This document shows, piece after piece, positions 1 through 10,798 of a stretch of DNA of 64,000 nucleotides (position 1 is its first letter; every line of letters starts with the position of its first letter). The DNA comes from Clavaria fumosa (taxonomy: Eukaryota > Basidiomycota > Agaricomycetes > Agaricales > Clavariaceae). The position numbers and the translations under genes are program-made. The stretch lies in NCBI GenBank assembly GCA_951802425.1, contig OX637794.1, positions 4,650,001-4,714,000 of the forward strand. Reading direction: 5' to 3'. Under the pieces are notes generated by a model. The model was not told the origin of the DNA and searched no databases. It saw only the letters and a program-made list of their open reading frames with translations.

Positions 1-246
1 GTTTCACACTGTCTGCAAACCGATCTATGTCCCATTCTGTTTGAACTGAATGGTCAAAGTGTTCAGCTGATTGTTGCAAGTCATTTAAGCTAACGCACTT
101 GGGTTGAAGAGGGCATATGCCACAGTTAGAACTACACATTGTAGTTCTTCTTGAGTCACAGGTTGGTCGTCAGCATTACTCTTGTTGCTGGAATCCATGG
201 CAACTCTCAATTCCTCAAGTTTGCCCCAAATTTTCAACCTTCCTTC
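1..246 (-). CDS. possible 3' part of an unknown gene, cut by window edge
   Basis: Read on the minus strand, this stretch keeps an open frame of ordinary-looking composition (acidic, with the start-like segment MDSSNKSNADDQPVTQEEL). A GTGCGT donor near position 106 and a CAG acceptor about 50 bases further on would join it to a second open segment reading towards the window edge. I do not recognise the product. There is no clear initiation context and the gene would continue beyond position 1. It could equally be a repeat relic like its neighbours. Confidence 0.25.
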
Positions 247-587
247 AGTTTTAGATGGCTTAACAGGATTAAAAATTGATGACTTGCCTTGTCTTGAGTG
301 GCTTTTGCATTTTATGAGTTATGTGCTTGCGTATCATAGTGCGTAAGAGGCTCCACATGGTGCCTTTCAAAGTACATGGCCTTGGGTGGGCATTAGACAT
401 CAACTCAGCTCAGTTAGACGATACATACGCATCACAAGGAGCATAATTGGTCCTCCTGTTTGAGCCAGATAAGTCAGTCTTTTGATGCTTCCTTTTGGCC
501 ATTGGATGAGCTGAATTCACAAATCTATGTTAGGGGGTTTGACAGTCAACAAGGTCACATGACTCCTTTTTTTTCTATTCTTCTTTT

Positions 588-738
588 GAATCAGCATTTA
601 TATACTGCAACATTGGCAAAGACAAAGACGCGGTTGTACATATGGTACATATTTATGAGATAAAGGATGAATTGGGGATGGAGGTATGTGGCATGGGTTT
701 GTAGGTTATATTGCCATCATTTAGTGTGGGTCAGGCGG
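588..738 (+). repeat. 150-bp dispersed direct repeat, copy 1
   Basis: About 150 bases are repeated at 1394-1544 with only scattered substitutions. Both copies start at GAATCAGCATTTATATACTG and end at GTGTGGGTCAGGCGG. Neither copy is coding. They probably mark a short non-autonomous element or a local duplication. Confidence 0.8.
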
Positions 739-1393
739 GTTTGTTGGGTATGATGCAGTATCGAAGAGGTTAAGGCCGGGTAGTTCTGGTGGGATAGGGG
801 GTTTGAGCGGCTCTCCGGTTGAGGTGAATACTCCGGAGATTCGTAAGAATTTCGCAATGGCGAGTAGTCCTTTGGTACTGCTGAGCGGGATCGGCAGAGA
901 GTGGTTGCAATGCACTTCCGATAGTATGTGTCAGTGTTCGTCGTATGCTCAGCAATTATGGAATATATGGTCTATGTATCTCGTCACTGGAGTTGTTGGG
1001 ATCGTGTCTCCGCAGAGGCATTTGGGCTCATGAGGTATTTTCATATATTGTGATGCTATCTTATGACAGGCACACAGTACAGCATTGATGGCAGAGGATA
1101 GTCATTTAGAGAAGTTCAATCAGAGTAGCTGGTAACAAGGCAATGTGAGAGCCAGTGTCATCTAGGCCTTTATGTTGGCCCTGATATATGCCTCATTAAT
1201 TGATGAATGGGCCATTGAGCAATGTATTAGCCACAGTTATGTAGGCCTATATGTTCATTACTACAAATTTACAATTCGGCCAACATGCAGTCTTCGCAGG
1301 TAATACATTTTTCAGGCTGGGCCTACACATTTGCCCAATGATGTCTCTTGATCGGCCCTCACGTATGCCTCATTAATTGATGATTGGGCCATT
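739..1393. other. non-coding interval between direct repeats
   Basis: No convincing gene. A shorter motif (GCCTCATTAATTGATGA followed by GGGCCATTGA) occurs at about 1190 and again at about 1366. The small ORFs here lack splice structure and family motifs. Confidence 0.5.
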
Positions 1394-1544
1394 GAATCAG
1401 CATTTATATACTGCAACATTGGCAAAGACAAAGACATGGTTGTATGTATGGTACATATTTATGAGATAAAGGATGAATTGGGAACAGAGGTATGTGGCAT
1501 GGGTTTGTAGGTTATATTGCCATCATTTAGTGTGGGTCAGGCGG
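1394..1544 (+). repeat. 150-bp dispersed direct repeat, copy 2
   Basis: Second copy of the 588-738 repeat in the same orientation. It ends about 50 bases before the stop codon of the minus-strand gene at 1596-3172. Confidence 0.8.
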
Positions 1545-1595
1545 TTAGGTCAGATATCCATGTTCCTTCATACGTGAAGGAACAGATGCTTTACA

Positions 1596-3172
1596 CTACT
1601 GTTGATTTATAATTAGCCAGCGCCCTCCAAAAATTTTGCCTCCCAGCCATACTTTCTCCTCAGGTGTATTGAAGATAAGTTTGTTGGTGCACCGCAGATT
1701 TTGACAAGCAAATATTCTTGCCCCAGCATTACCAGTAGATGAGACCCAGGAGCAGATGCAGCCACACGCCTTGCACTGCACTGGGAGCTGATTTCCCCAA
1801 GGGCGAAGCTCAGGGTGAACCCACATATAACAAGCACCACGTATTTGTCCCTCTCTTGCCTGGAGATGGATGATGTCGGTGTGGCGACAAATTGCTGATG
1901 TCGCAGGTAGGAGCCTCTGGAGACAGTCCTCCAGAGGGAATCCCTCCACCAGAACTTGCTGGGCGTAGCCAACTACAAACCCTGCCATAAGGCAAGGTTG
2001 CAGCTCAGCGGCTGTGAATGTGATGACATCTGAAATCAAAAGGCTGGAAATTTGATTAATTAGCAAATTGAGAGTGCTAGTTATTGTCTTACCGCTTGGT
2101 TGCCTCTGCTAGCTCTGAATAACTATGGAAGTTCTTGACTAATGTTCCACAGGACATCATCCACAATGTGACCTCTGCCCCTTTGAGGAATGTCAAGTGG
2201 GCAGGTGGGAGGAGGATGTCGAGAAACTAAGGCTTCAAATTAGCTGGAGGCAGATGCATTGTAAACAAACTCATGGGTTTGACCTGGGTGCATAACCCAG
2301 GTGAAAGAAAGAGGTTGCCAGTGTCATCATGAGAATGATTTGTAATAAAAATTACAACACGGGGATGTTTATTTCTGTGAAAATGGTTAGTACAATATGA
2401 TATGAAACAGAAAGCTCATACTGAATCTTATGCACCAAGCTCTTCATGTACTCTGCATGCAAATTGATAAGGATGTCATTGGCAAGATCGAACACAACCT
2501 CTTCATACTGCAACGCCTCATCTCCAAGATACGACCACATATAGTTGGTGAGAAGTCTTGCCGGCATTCCAGCAGGATCCATTCCTTTGAGGAGAAAGTG
2601 CAAGACAAGTAGTCCCTTGTTGCTGACATGAGAATTTGCAGTCATTTGAAAATTGCCTACTACCTTGAGAGGTTGTGCAAACGCTGGTCGCAATCTTGCC
2701 GTGTCGGGCTTCCCGTCGATGATGTCGAGGCCCTTTGTCAAATAGAACCCCTACAATGCAAAGATAAGAGAATGAAACAGAATAAGTAAATCAATGCTCA
2801 CATAATATGGGCTGAGGGTGGGTCCTTTGAAAGACCGAGCATGGCAGGTGAGACACATGAACTTGAGGTGTTCGGTGTTGATCAAACTCGGGATGGTGAG
2901 GCATTTTGTGCATAGCGCCTGAGCACAGTAATCACAGACAAAAAGAAAACCACCATTAAGGCACATGTAGCAGAACTGTGGAAAAAGTTTATTGTTTTGT
3001 ACCAGTGCTCAGAGCAAAGGCGAATACTCACATTTTCACCCTCACTAGCAAATTGTGGTCTAACCAGCGCTGTAGAAGTAGCTATCGTTCTTGTGGATAC
3101 AGCTGACCCTGGGACAATGCGGAGAGCGTGACCGCCGGTACTTCTCTGTGCTGTTTGTTTGTTTCGAGCCAT
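1596..3172 (-). CDS. histone H3-tail mimic with PHD-like finger and possible His/Cys catalytic domain
   Basis: Exons join as 3172-3032, 2975-2802, 2750-2422, 2374-2284, 2226-2093 and 2043-1596 on the minus strand. All phases agree and give 438 residues. Introns are 47-57 nt with CAG or TAG acceptors; intron 3 has a TACTAAC branch site. Residues 2-16 match the histone H3 tail at 11 of 15 positions: K4, Q5, T6, S10, T11, G12 and G13 are kept, K9 is R and K14 is H. Residues 49-91 hold eight cysteines spaced C-x2-C-x8-C-x2-C-x4-C-x2-C-x15-C-x2-C, a PHD-like layout with Cys in the usual His position. A later strand-His motif (about residues 221-230) and strand-Ser-Cys-Gly (about 263-272) resemble a caspase/CHAT His-Cys pair, which is tentative. 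A CxxC...C-x4-C zinc ribbon lies near the C-terminus. A TAG at 2227-2229 interrupts the frame unless the 57-nt intron 2283-2227, with an unusual GTCAAA donor, is spliced. Function unknown. Confidence 0.72.
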
Positions 3173-3500
3173 TGCGAGGGGGATAAGCACTAAGAGAGAG
3201 TGAGGGTCATGCATATATAATGTTTTCCAGATCACCTTGACTACAACAATACAAGACTACATCTCTTGAATAGGGGAGGTTCAGTCGACAGTGGTACCAC
3301 ACAACGATTAGACAGAGGGGAGAACAAGGTGTGAAGCAATAAGTTCAGACAAGAAGGAAGTTTCCATAACTACCAGGGTAGGCAAGTACAATGATTGGAC
3401 AAAGGAGGAACAAGACATGTTCAGACCAGGAAGGACTACTGTATGTGTAGTTACAAAGGCACAAAAAGAATATATCCAAGGCTGGGACAAAGCATCTAAG
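3173..3500. other. upstream region of the H3-mimic gene
   Basis: No gene recognised. This would contain the promoter of the minus-strand gene starting at 3172. A TATATAA-like stretch (minus-strand reading) lies at about 3213-3220, roughly 45 bases upstream of the start codon. Confidence 0.4.
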
Positions 3501-3845
3501 ATAGCGTGATGAGTGTTGAGAAGGGCTAATGCTCAAACGTTCTCTCGTTTACTTGTGTCTATAATAGTTCTCATTCACTTGTTTATAGTTGTCCCTTTGT
3601 GTCTACCTGCTCTCCTCTCCTTGTATTTACCTACTGGTGCCGTCATGCCCTCTTGGCATTCGTGCTATGGCCCTGTAGTGGATACTTGCAGAGACAAGAC
3701 CTTGTGCATGCCTGCCACCTGCCGCCTGCTCTTCTGCCACTACTTGCCGCCTGCTCCCTGCCATGCTGTCCCGCCCTGCCCTGCTGCCACTGCTGCTCCC
3801 TTTCCCCACCCTGACGCTCTGCTTCTGCCCTGTCCCTGCTGCCAC

Positions 3846-3920
3846 CAATGGCCCCAGTCCCCGCCATTGGTCTGTGACCACTGTTGGGGGCTTGGGCCAT
3901 TGCTGCCGCATGCTGCAGCC
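3846..3920 (-). repeat. GC-rich palindromic module, copy 1 (inverted)
   Basis: Core runs from GGCCCCAGTCCC through GACCACTGTTGGGGGC to a GGGCCAT end. It is the reverse complement of the modules at about 5020 and 5390. The outer ends AATGGCCC and GGGGCCATT pair, so each copy can fold imperfectly. Confidence 0.75.
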
Positions 3921-4040
3921 GCAGCCGCCACCACTGTCATTGCCGCCACATACAAATGGCATAAACTGATGAAAAACACTCCCTTCACAGGATGTGTGAT
4001 GACAGCAGAGGGTGCATGGCTTCGAAGCCACTAGCCCTGC

Positions 4041-4058
4041 TTAGGGTTAGGGTTAGGG
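4041..4058 (+). repeat. short interstitial telomere-type repeat
   Basis: Three perfect TTAGGG units in a row. TTAGGG is the usual telomere unit of many fungi. Three units are too few for a telomere, so this is an interstitial remnant or chance. Confidence 0.7.
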
Positions 4059-4380
4059 CTGCAAAACTGCATAAGTTACAGTATGATTTCTTTATATCAT
4101 CTTCATTTCAAAAAAAGCATCAAGTACAAATAATTTACAAGTCTAGTGTAAAACGTATCAAAAAGAAAACCATGTCAGGCATTTACATCAGAGGATGGGT
4201 GGCCAAATCCACCTCTGACTAGCCATTCACATCGCAATATATGCTTCATTGCAAAGAGGGCACTGCAATCTAAGCAGTGCCCCACTTCGCTGAAGCAAGA
4301 GTTCCCCCCAGTCTCGAGTAGATAAAAAAAATGGACTTACTGATTGTTGTCCATAAGAGAGGGAATCTGTAAGAAACTGG

Positions 4381-4605
4381 GGTGGGAGGACACTAACCAC
4401 ATGGCAGCTAGCAGTCCATCCCGGAGCCCATATGGCAACCCCAAGGTATGAGTGGGGTGAGAGGACGCTAACCACATGGCAGCTAGCAGTCCATCCTGGA
4501 GCCCATATGGCAACCCCAAGGTATGAGTGGGGTGAGAGGACGCTAACCACATGGCGGCTAGCAGTCCATCTCGGAGCCCATACGGCAACCCCAGGGTATG
4601 AGCGC
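4381..4605. repeat. 75-bp tandem repeat, three copies
   Basis: Units start at about 4381, 4456 and 4531, each with GAGGACxCTAACCACATGG and GGAGCCCATATGGCAACC. The spacing is exactly 75 bases, a multiple of three, which is why ORFs run through it in both directions. Copies differ at a few positions. Confidence 0.85.
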
Positions 4606-5007
4606 AAGCAAAGCCTGCACCCTGCCCACACCGCTTAGCACACCCTGCACTCCATCCACAACACCTGGCGCACCCCGCGATCCATCCACACTGCCTGGGC
4701 CCTGCATATGCCATCTGGTGCACCCTGTACTCTGCCTACACCAACCCCGCCTTACTGCCCACTCCCCACCTCATGTCAGCAATGGTGCGTTGTTATCCCA
4801 TCCCCCTTCTCCCCTTGCTACTCTTTCAGCCTCACGGCAACCACGGCGGCAGCATCAACGACAACGACAACGATGGTTGCATGGCCAGCAACGACGGCGG
4901 TGATGACAGTGGTGGCAGCGGCGGCTGCATGGCCAGTGACAACGACGACGGCGGCAGCAGCAGCGGCCAGCGATGACGACAGCGGTGGCGGCAGCGGCAC
5001 AGCAGCA

Positions 5008-5080
5008 TGCGGCAGAAATGGCCCAAGCCCCCAACAGTGGTCATAGACCAATGTCAGGGACTGGGGCCATTGCGGCAGCG
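5008..5080 (+). repeat. GC-rich palindromic module, copy 2
   Basis: Contains GGCCCAAGCCCCCAACAG, then TGGTCATAGACCA and GGGACTGGGGCCATT. It is inverted relative to copy 1 and is flanked by GCAGC/GGC triplet runs. Confidence 0.75.
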
Positions 5081-5378
5081 GCAGCAGCAGCAACAATGAT
5101 GGCTACGTGGCCAGCGACGACAACGACGATGACAGCAGCGGCCATCAATAGTGACGATCGTGACGGCTGCATGGCCAGCAATGACACGACGGTGGCAGCG
5201 GCGCAGCAGCAGCAGTGGTGGTGGCGGCGGCAGCTGCAGCGGCCATCAATAACGACAATGAAGACGGCTGCACGGCCAGCAAAGACGACGACGATGGCGG
5301 TGGTGGCGGCAGCAGCAGCAGCATTGGCACGGCCAGCAAGGACGACGAGGACGGTGGCGGCAGCGGTGGTGCGGCAGC

Positions 5379-5445
5379 ATGCAGTGATAATGGCCCAAGC
5401 CCCCAACAGTGGTCATAGACCAATGGCAGGGACTGGGGCCATTGG
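5379..5445 (+). repeat. GC-rich palindromic module, copy 3
   Basis: Near-identical to copy 2 in the same orientation, about 370 bases downstream, and again preceded by GCGGCAGCATGC. Confidence 0.75.
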
Positions 5446-5551
5446 GCAAGGAGCGGCTGGGCGGAGAGTGGCAGTAGGAGCAGCAGGGCAGGGAATGGCA
5501 GCAGGGTGTGGAATGTGGAACCGGGGTGGCAGCAGGGCGGGGAATGGGTGG

Positions 5552-5675
5552 GCGACAAGCAGGTCACAGAATTGGTTGGCGACAAGCAGGTCACAGAATT
5601 GGTTGGCGACAAGCAGGTCACAGAATTGGTTGGCAACAAGCAGGTCACAGAATTGGTTGGCGACAAGCAGGTCAG
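5552..5675. repeat. 27-bp minisatellite, about 4.6 copies
   Basis: Unit GCGACAAGCAGGTCACAG plus AATTGGTTG, at 5552, 5579, 5606, 5633 and a partial copy at 5660. One copy has GCAACAAG instead of GCGACAAG (a CpG transition). Confidence 0.9.
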
Positions 5676-6000
5676 GATGGGAAGCGGGTCAGGGATCAGG
5701 GACGGTAGCAAGGCATGGAGGAACAGAGGTGGCAGCAGGGAGGAGGGAGCAGGGGCAGCAGCACGGCAGTGATGCATGACAGATCGAGGGTGGCAGCAGG
5801 GCGGGGAGCGCGACCGGGCAGGGAGTGTGGCAGATGAGGAGCATGGCAGGGCAGGGAGCAGGCCGTTCCCTGCCCCATCAGACACATGATGAAGCAGACC
5901 AATCAGGGGTGGCAGCAGGGCAGGGAGTGATGAGAAGGGGGTGATGTAATGCAACAGGGGATGGCAGTGGTCAGGAGGTGGAGGAAGTCGCCAAGGACAG

Positions 6001-6314
6001 GAAGGTGTCATCCAGTGGGGACGCCTAGTGCTGATATCACTGAAAATTGTACTACAAATGACATTATTTTTCTTGTGTTACCTTTCCTTTCATTTCGGAG
6101 CCTTCTGTGCTCATACACTTCCATGTCATTAGAGGGAGACCACCCAGATTGTGCTACATTCAGATTTCAAGCAGAAGCACAAGAGCAGAGGCCCGTGACA
6201 GTGTAACAGGTGTGACATGTAACAGTGGGGATCCCGGGCACTGCCACCATCAATTTCATCCTTCTTAGTACTTGAATCCTTGTTACTTGAACTCACTCCC
6301 AAACCACACTTTCA
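6001..6314. other. region upstream of the JmjC relic
   Basis: No gene recognised. At about 6195-6245 it holds a GTGTGACATGTAAC / GGATCCCGGGCAC segment similar to the repeat at 10.8 and 13.6 kb. Confidence 0.4.
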
Positions 6315-9300
6315 ATGTCTACTTCGATGAACAAATCCTCTTCCTTGACAAGCAAAATGTCGACTTCAGCATTGCTCACCATCTTCGATCCCCAAACAGT
6401 CTGCACAAGTGCTGTTTTCCAAAACTATCCTTGGTTGACCAACATCATCATGAAGCCTGGACTTCTGGAAAGCAACATTGCTACTTGGCTGGGACAGCAC
6501 CACAACTTAGGAGAGGAGCAAGTTTCCCTCTGCAAGGTTCAATTCAAACTTATAAACTTAGGATTATTTGCTTATCAAAGCTAATTGTCTAGTCGATCGC
6601 TCAGTCTTTGGATCATTTTGGACCTGGAAGCACGGCACTGAAGAAGGAAAGAGCAGTCAATGAATACTTCCAGGCATCATACAGTGACTTGGTTAGCAGA
6701 GAGAAATGGGAGAAACACAACACATCGGCTCTCATGAGCACTGCTCATTTCGTTTTTCGTCATGCCCTTTTGGACCACTTGGCATTTTCGATTGTTGAGG
6801 CTCCTCCATCCCAGCTAACGCCTCGATCTGAATTGCCTAAGATGCCCAAGAAGTTTAGCGATGTGCATTAAATTTCTTTCCCTTATTCCAAGTTTCTTAT
6901 CTTTCATAGTATATTGGTACCATTAAGGATTGGCTCAAGCCCATTGAAAAGGCACAGGGGTCTCAAAGCTTTCAAGCCATGGATCCATTGACAAATTCTG
7001 CAGCATATTTTGGCACCTCCCTTCCTGCACACCCTTCGCCAAAGCAGGAACAACTGATCAAAGCTGTAAAGTTCCTTGGTGGGGGCCTGGAACGAATGCG
7101 AGACATCCAGGTCAAGTCCGTACTTCTAAACTTTGAGATGATGGCATTTGCCATCACTTGGTTTGGCTTGGTTTGTGTCCAGCAATTTTTTTGTTGGGAA
7201 TTATAACTAACATTCTCTCAGAATAATGCCACAGGTTTTGCTGAGTCGACCCAGGACTGGGTCAATATTTTAAATGAGTGAGAGCAACATAGTTTGCCTT
7301 ATCCAAATTTCCAACTAAGTTTTTTCACACAGACAATTAGAAAGCGAGGGTCTTCCTCTGTCTTCCAGCCTTGTCTCAAGGCTCACAGATCCACGTCTTG
7401 GCCCGATGCTCTTTGAGCATGTGCGCAGACTCTTCCACTACTGCCTGTCTGTCAGTCCCCTTTTTGCCCTGACAACAAGGGCATTTGACCAGTCGCAACT
7501 GCGACGAAGTTTCTTGGTATCAGTGAGTGCCTCATTTTTATGTCAGATTGTGTTTACGAAACAGGCAATATAGACTGCAATGTACTTGGGTAATGAAAAG
7601 CCTGCATTTTTGAGATTGATGGAGAAAGCACTGTGGAGAGCCCTGATGCAAACAAGCATCACCGGCGACTCATCAGCGGCCCTGAATGGCTTCCTTATGG
7701 AGTTTCAAGACCTTCAGGTGCAGTTCAAGGGGCCAGAAATTCAGATGGATTGGTATTCTCCATCCCGTATGTTATTTTGATATTTTCATCCCTGAATGAA
7801 ACTGACTGCAAAGAAAGGGCAAGTCCAACGTGTCATCACAGCTCCCGAACCATGTTCCATCGAAGAAGAAGCAGAGCCCATCATTGCTCCTGAAGCTGGT
7901 CCCCCGGAGCATGTTGAAGACATCATTCCTGCTCTGGAAGCAGATCCCCAGGGCATCACTTCTGCTCATGAAGCAGGTCTGATTGAGCAAACACCAATTT
8001 TCCCCATGCTCGAATATGGCCAGCAGGAGCTCTCAGACACTCAAGATGCTGAAGAAGCTGAAGGTGCATTGGAGAAGCCACTGAAACATGAGGTTCATCG
8101 TCCAGCACGAAGGGCAGCAAAGAGACTCTGGCATGAATCAGACCAGGAGAATAAGGATGACGAGTTGATCCCTGATGAGGAAGCTGTGACGAGGAAAGGG
8201 AAAGGAAAGGCGACACAGGATACACATGTGGGCCAAGGCAAGACAAAGCCACCTGGACCCATCCACCAGGGTAGAAAGGCTGCCTTGAAGCCAATTCGGA
8301 GTATCATTGACCTGACGGTCAAGGTATGACTTATATTGACACCCCAACAAATGCTGATTGAATTGTTTTATTTAGCATGTAGAGAAAGTGGAGGAGCTCT
8401 CCTCTTTACCCCTCCCCAAGGTAAGCAAAATCTCAACTACTGCGTATTATTTTAATTCACACAATGCAGATGGAGAATCACTCCATCAAAGTCAAAATGT
8501 ATGATGCAAATCCTGATACCGAGCCAACCGTCTATGAGCATTTCACAACTTCAGATTCAGTATGTTTAACACTTTTTTTCATGGATATCTCTCAAAATAA
8601 AGCAGGCATTCCACGAGTATCCTGTCCTAATGGACATAATAGAAATGGTTGAAGAGGAATATGTCAATCAGGTCCCTAAGCATTGTCTTCCAACTGCCAG
8701 GTCGCGAACATTCCATCCAGATGCGTCTGCAATATTCATCACAACCTGGACTGAGTTCATGAAGATGACTAGTCTGGAAATTCAAGAGGTGTTCCGTTGT
8801 CGACATATTCTTATTACGAATACGCCAATTTCAACCCTTGACTTTGATGAGGAGGGATTATCGATGTTGGCTCCTCTACATCAGGAATGTGTGTTCCAAG
8901 GTGAGTCTAAAATATTTCTCAAGTTGATTCATCTAAGTCAGCTTCTATAGTTGCAGAGATGTGAAAGCACTCTGATGCAAATCTGCTCCGCACTGGGACA
9001 CTCCACGATTTGCTGGAGTCAACATGTGATGTTACAAAACAACAGATTTTAAATGGCCTTGACTTCCTGATGGGAAGCCTCAGCCTCCCTCCACCACCTT
9101 GATTCAGGCATGTCCCATTTGTTGCTCTGACACATGACAACTGAAACAATAACTAAATCAGTGCTTTTGCAACTCATGAGTGGGCACGCCACCAAACCCA
9201 AAAGATGGATGGCTTCGCAAACCAACCTGACAAAGATGACCTGATCTGGGGCATTGCAGCCACTGGTGGGACCATCAGCATGCCCCATATTGATGATGTT

Positions 9301-10572
9301 GGCCTTGCATTGGTTCGACTGTCATGTCAGGGTCAAAGTGGTGGGTGGTGATGCGCCGCCGTACAGACGCAGAAGACTACGACTATTGTGGCAATATCTT
9401 TTCGATGCATGCCTTCCCCCTCAGTTGGGGTGATTGTAGCACCGGAAAAGAATTTTTATGTGCAGAGGCTATACACCTGAAGACAGGAGATATTTTGTGA
9501 GTTGCAATAATTATCACGTGCAATATTTACTGACAATCCTACAGTTTCATGTGTCCTGGCACACTCCATTTTGTGCTTGGCCCAGAGCCAACAATTGTTT
9601 ATGGCCAGCACTTTTATTCCACATCCATGATAGCTCGCAGCTGTGCTTCAGCCCTGCATATGTTTGTGCTCAACCCGATAATCACCAATCAAGAGCACCA
9701 ATCGACAACCACATACTTGTGCAAGATGATGGCAGTCTGGGTTGAGCACTACGTCATGTGGAAATCCAAATATGGTAGAATCTCTCCATCATTATGTATG
9801 TCATCTGATAATTGTTTTAGCATTTGGTGAGGCACTTGCCCACATCCCTGATGTCACAACAAGACATGGACTCCTGGATTTTATCATGGTGGGGAACATG
9901 CTTGAATTTGCGATAGCCCTTGGCCTCAAGTCACATGGGAGGAAACCACCACCTGAAATACTTGAAGAGCAAAACATTGCGATGTGGCGATACCACATCT
10001 TCCAGAGCTGGTTCATCGAATGATACATTCTTGAGATTGGTAGTCAAGGGGTGAACCCATCATATCTCTTCTACAAATTGCTCATCCAGTTTGGCACGGC
10101 ACTTTGTTCTTACATGAAAAGGTGGGAGAAAAAGGCACCACTCACAATCACTGCACAGCAGGTGATTGCAGCAGTGCTTGAGCACCTTCGGAAAGACTGG
10201 CAAGACCTTCTGGATGCCATCCAGAAGTTGCTCCATGACGATACCAGTGCTGGTAATTGGTTCTCCTGGGATGGCCCTGTCTTCCACATATTTCCCTGCG
10301 ACAATACTCAGGTTTGGATGGAGCTGGAAGATTTGCTGGACGATCCAATTTATGAACAGGTCTCTGAAGAAGAGCAAGAGGACAGTGATGCAGGAGATGA
10401 CCATTCTGAGTTGGGGACAATACATTCTAAGAGGCCCCTCTCCCCGCATGATGGTATGTGTTTCATTATATACTTTCATCTAGATGCAGCAGATTTTCTA
10501 ATCAATACAACAGATAATTCAGACATGGAATCGATGGTCTGTGTGAGACAGAGGTGCAGTTTCAATGCCTGA
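6315..10572 (+). pseudogene. decayed JmjC-type Fe(II)/2-oxoglutarate dioxygenase gene
   Basis: Fourteen exons join with 46-56-nt introns: 6315-6536, 6593-6862, 6910-7170, 7222-7277, 7334-7523, 7574-7766, 7818-8323, 8376-8420, 8470-8559, 8606-8900, 8951-9107, 9162-9496, 9545-9774 and 9821-10572. Phases agree except at the damaged points. Exon 12 gives a WG-AATGG block with the iron-binding His-x-Asp (9286-9294), then KWWVV. Exon 13 gives FMCPGTLHFV with the distal His at 9567, then GQHFYSTS, the arrangement seen in fungal JmjC proteins. Damage: in-frame TGA at 8962, 9100 and 10021, a one-base shift between His-x-Asp and KWWVV (about 9300-9325), and a GC donor at 9108. The middle is an acidic, Lys-rich linker. 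The fold supports histone or other 2OG oxygenase ancestry; the substrate is unknown. This copy is almost certainly dead. Confidence 0.7.
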
Positions 10573-10798
10573 CCCTAGCCATTGATTTTGATTAGACATA
10601 GAATAGAGCACATGTACTAGGAAGCACCGACTCAGTCATCGGAACCCTTGCTTGATGTATATATGCATTTACTTTTTTTGAAAGAAACTAACAGTTCGTA
10701 ATGGCTGTGAGATGTGACTGCTGTGGAATTTTGTACATTAAAAAAATACACAAGGCTCACATATTCAAAGGACATTTTGCATATTGTTATGGAGAGTT

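Larger units (their letters stand above)
3500..6000. repeat. GC-rich, trinucleotide-biased satellite-like region
   Basis: The stretch is dominated by GCN/GGC-type triplets and CCCTGCC-type runs. This opens long ORFs in several frames on both strands at once, a low-complexity effect rather than coding. It contains a 75-bp tandem repeat, a 27-bp tandem repeat, three TTAGGG units and three copies of an imperfect palindromic module, all listed separately. The same module recurs at 22.3 kb, and related GC-rich sequence lies at 62.3 kb. Confidence 0.75.

Noticed and set aside
3513..4034. 173-codon plus ORF rich in Pro, Cys and His
   Set aside because: Low-complexity CCTGCC runs and a palindromic module explain it; antisense frames are equally open.
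4973..6011. Long ORFs on both strands (268 and 288 codons) in the GC-rich region
   Set aside because: They are mirror readings of GCN triplets and 27-bp repeats, open in several frames at once, with no family motif or splice structure.
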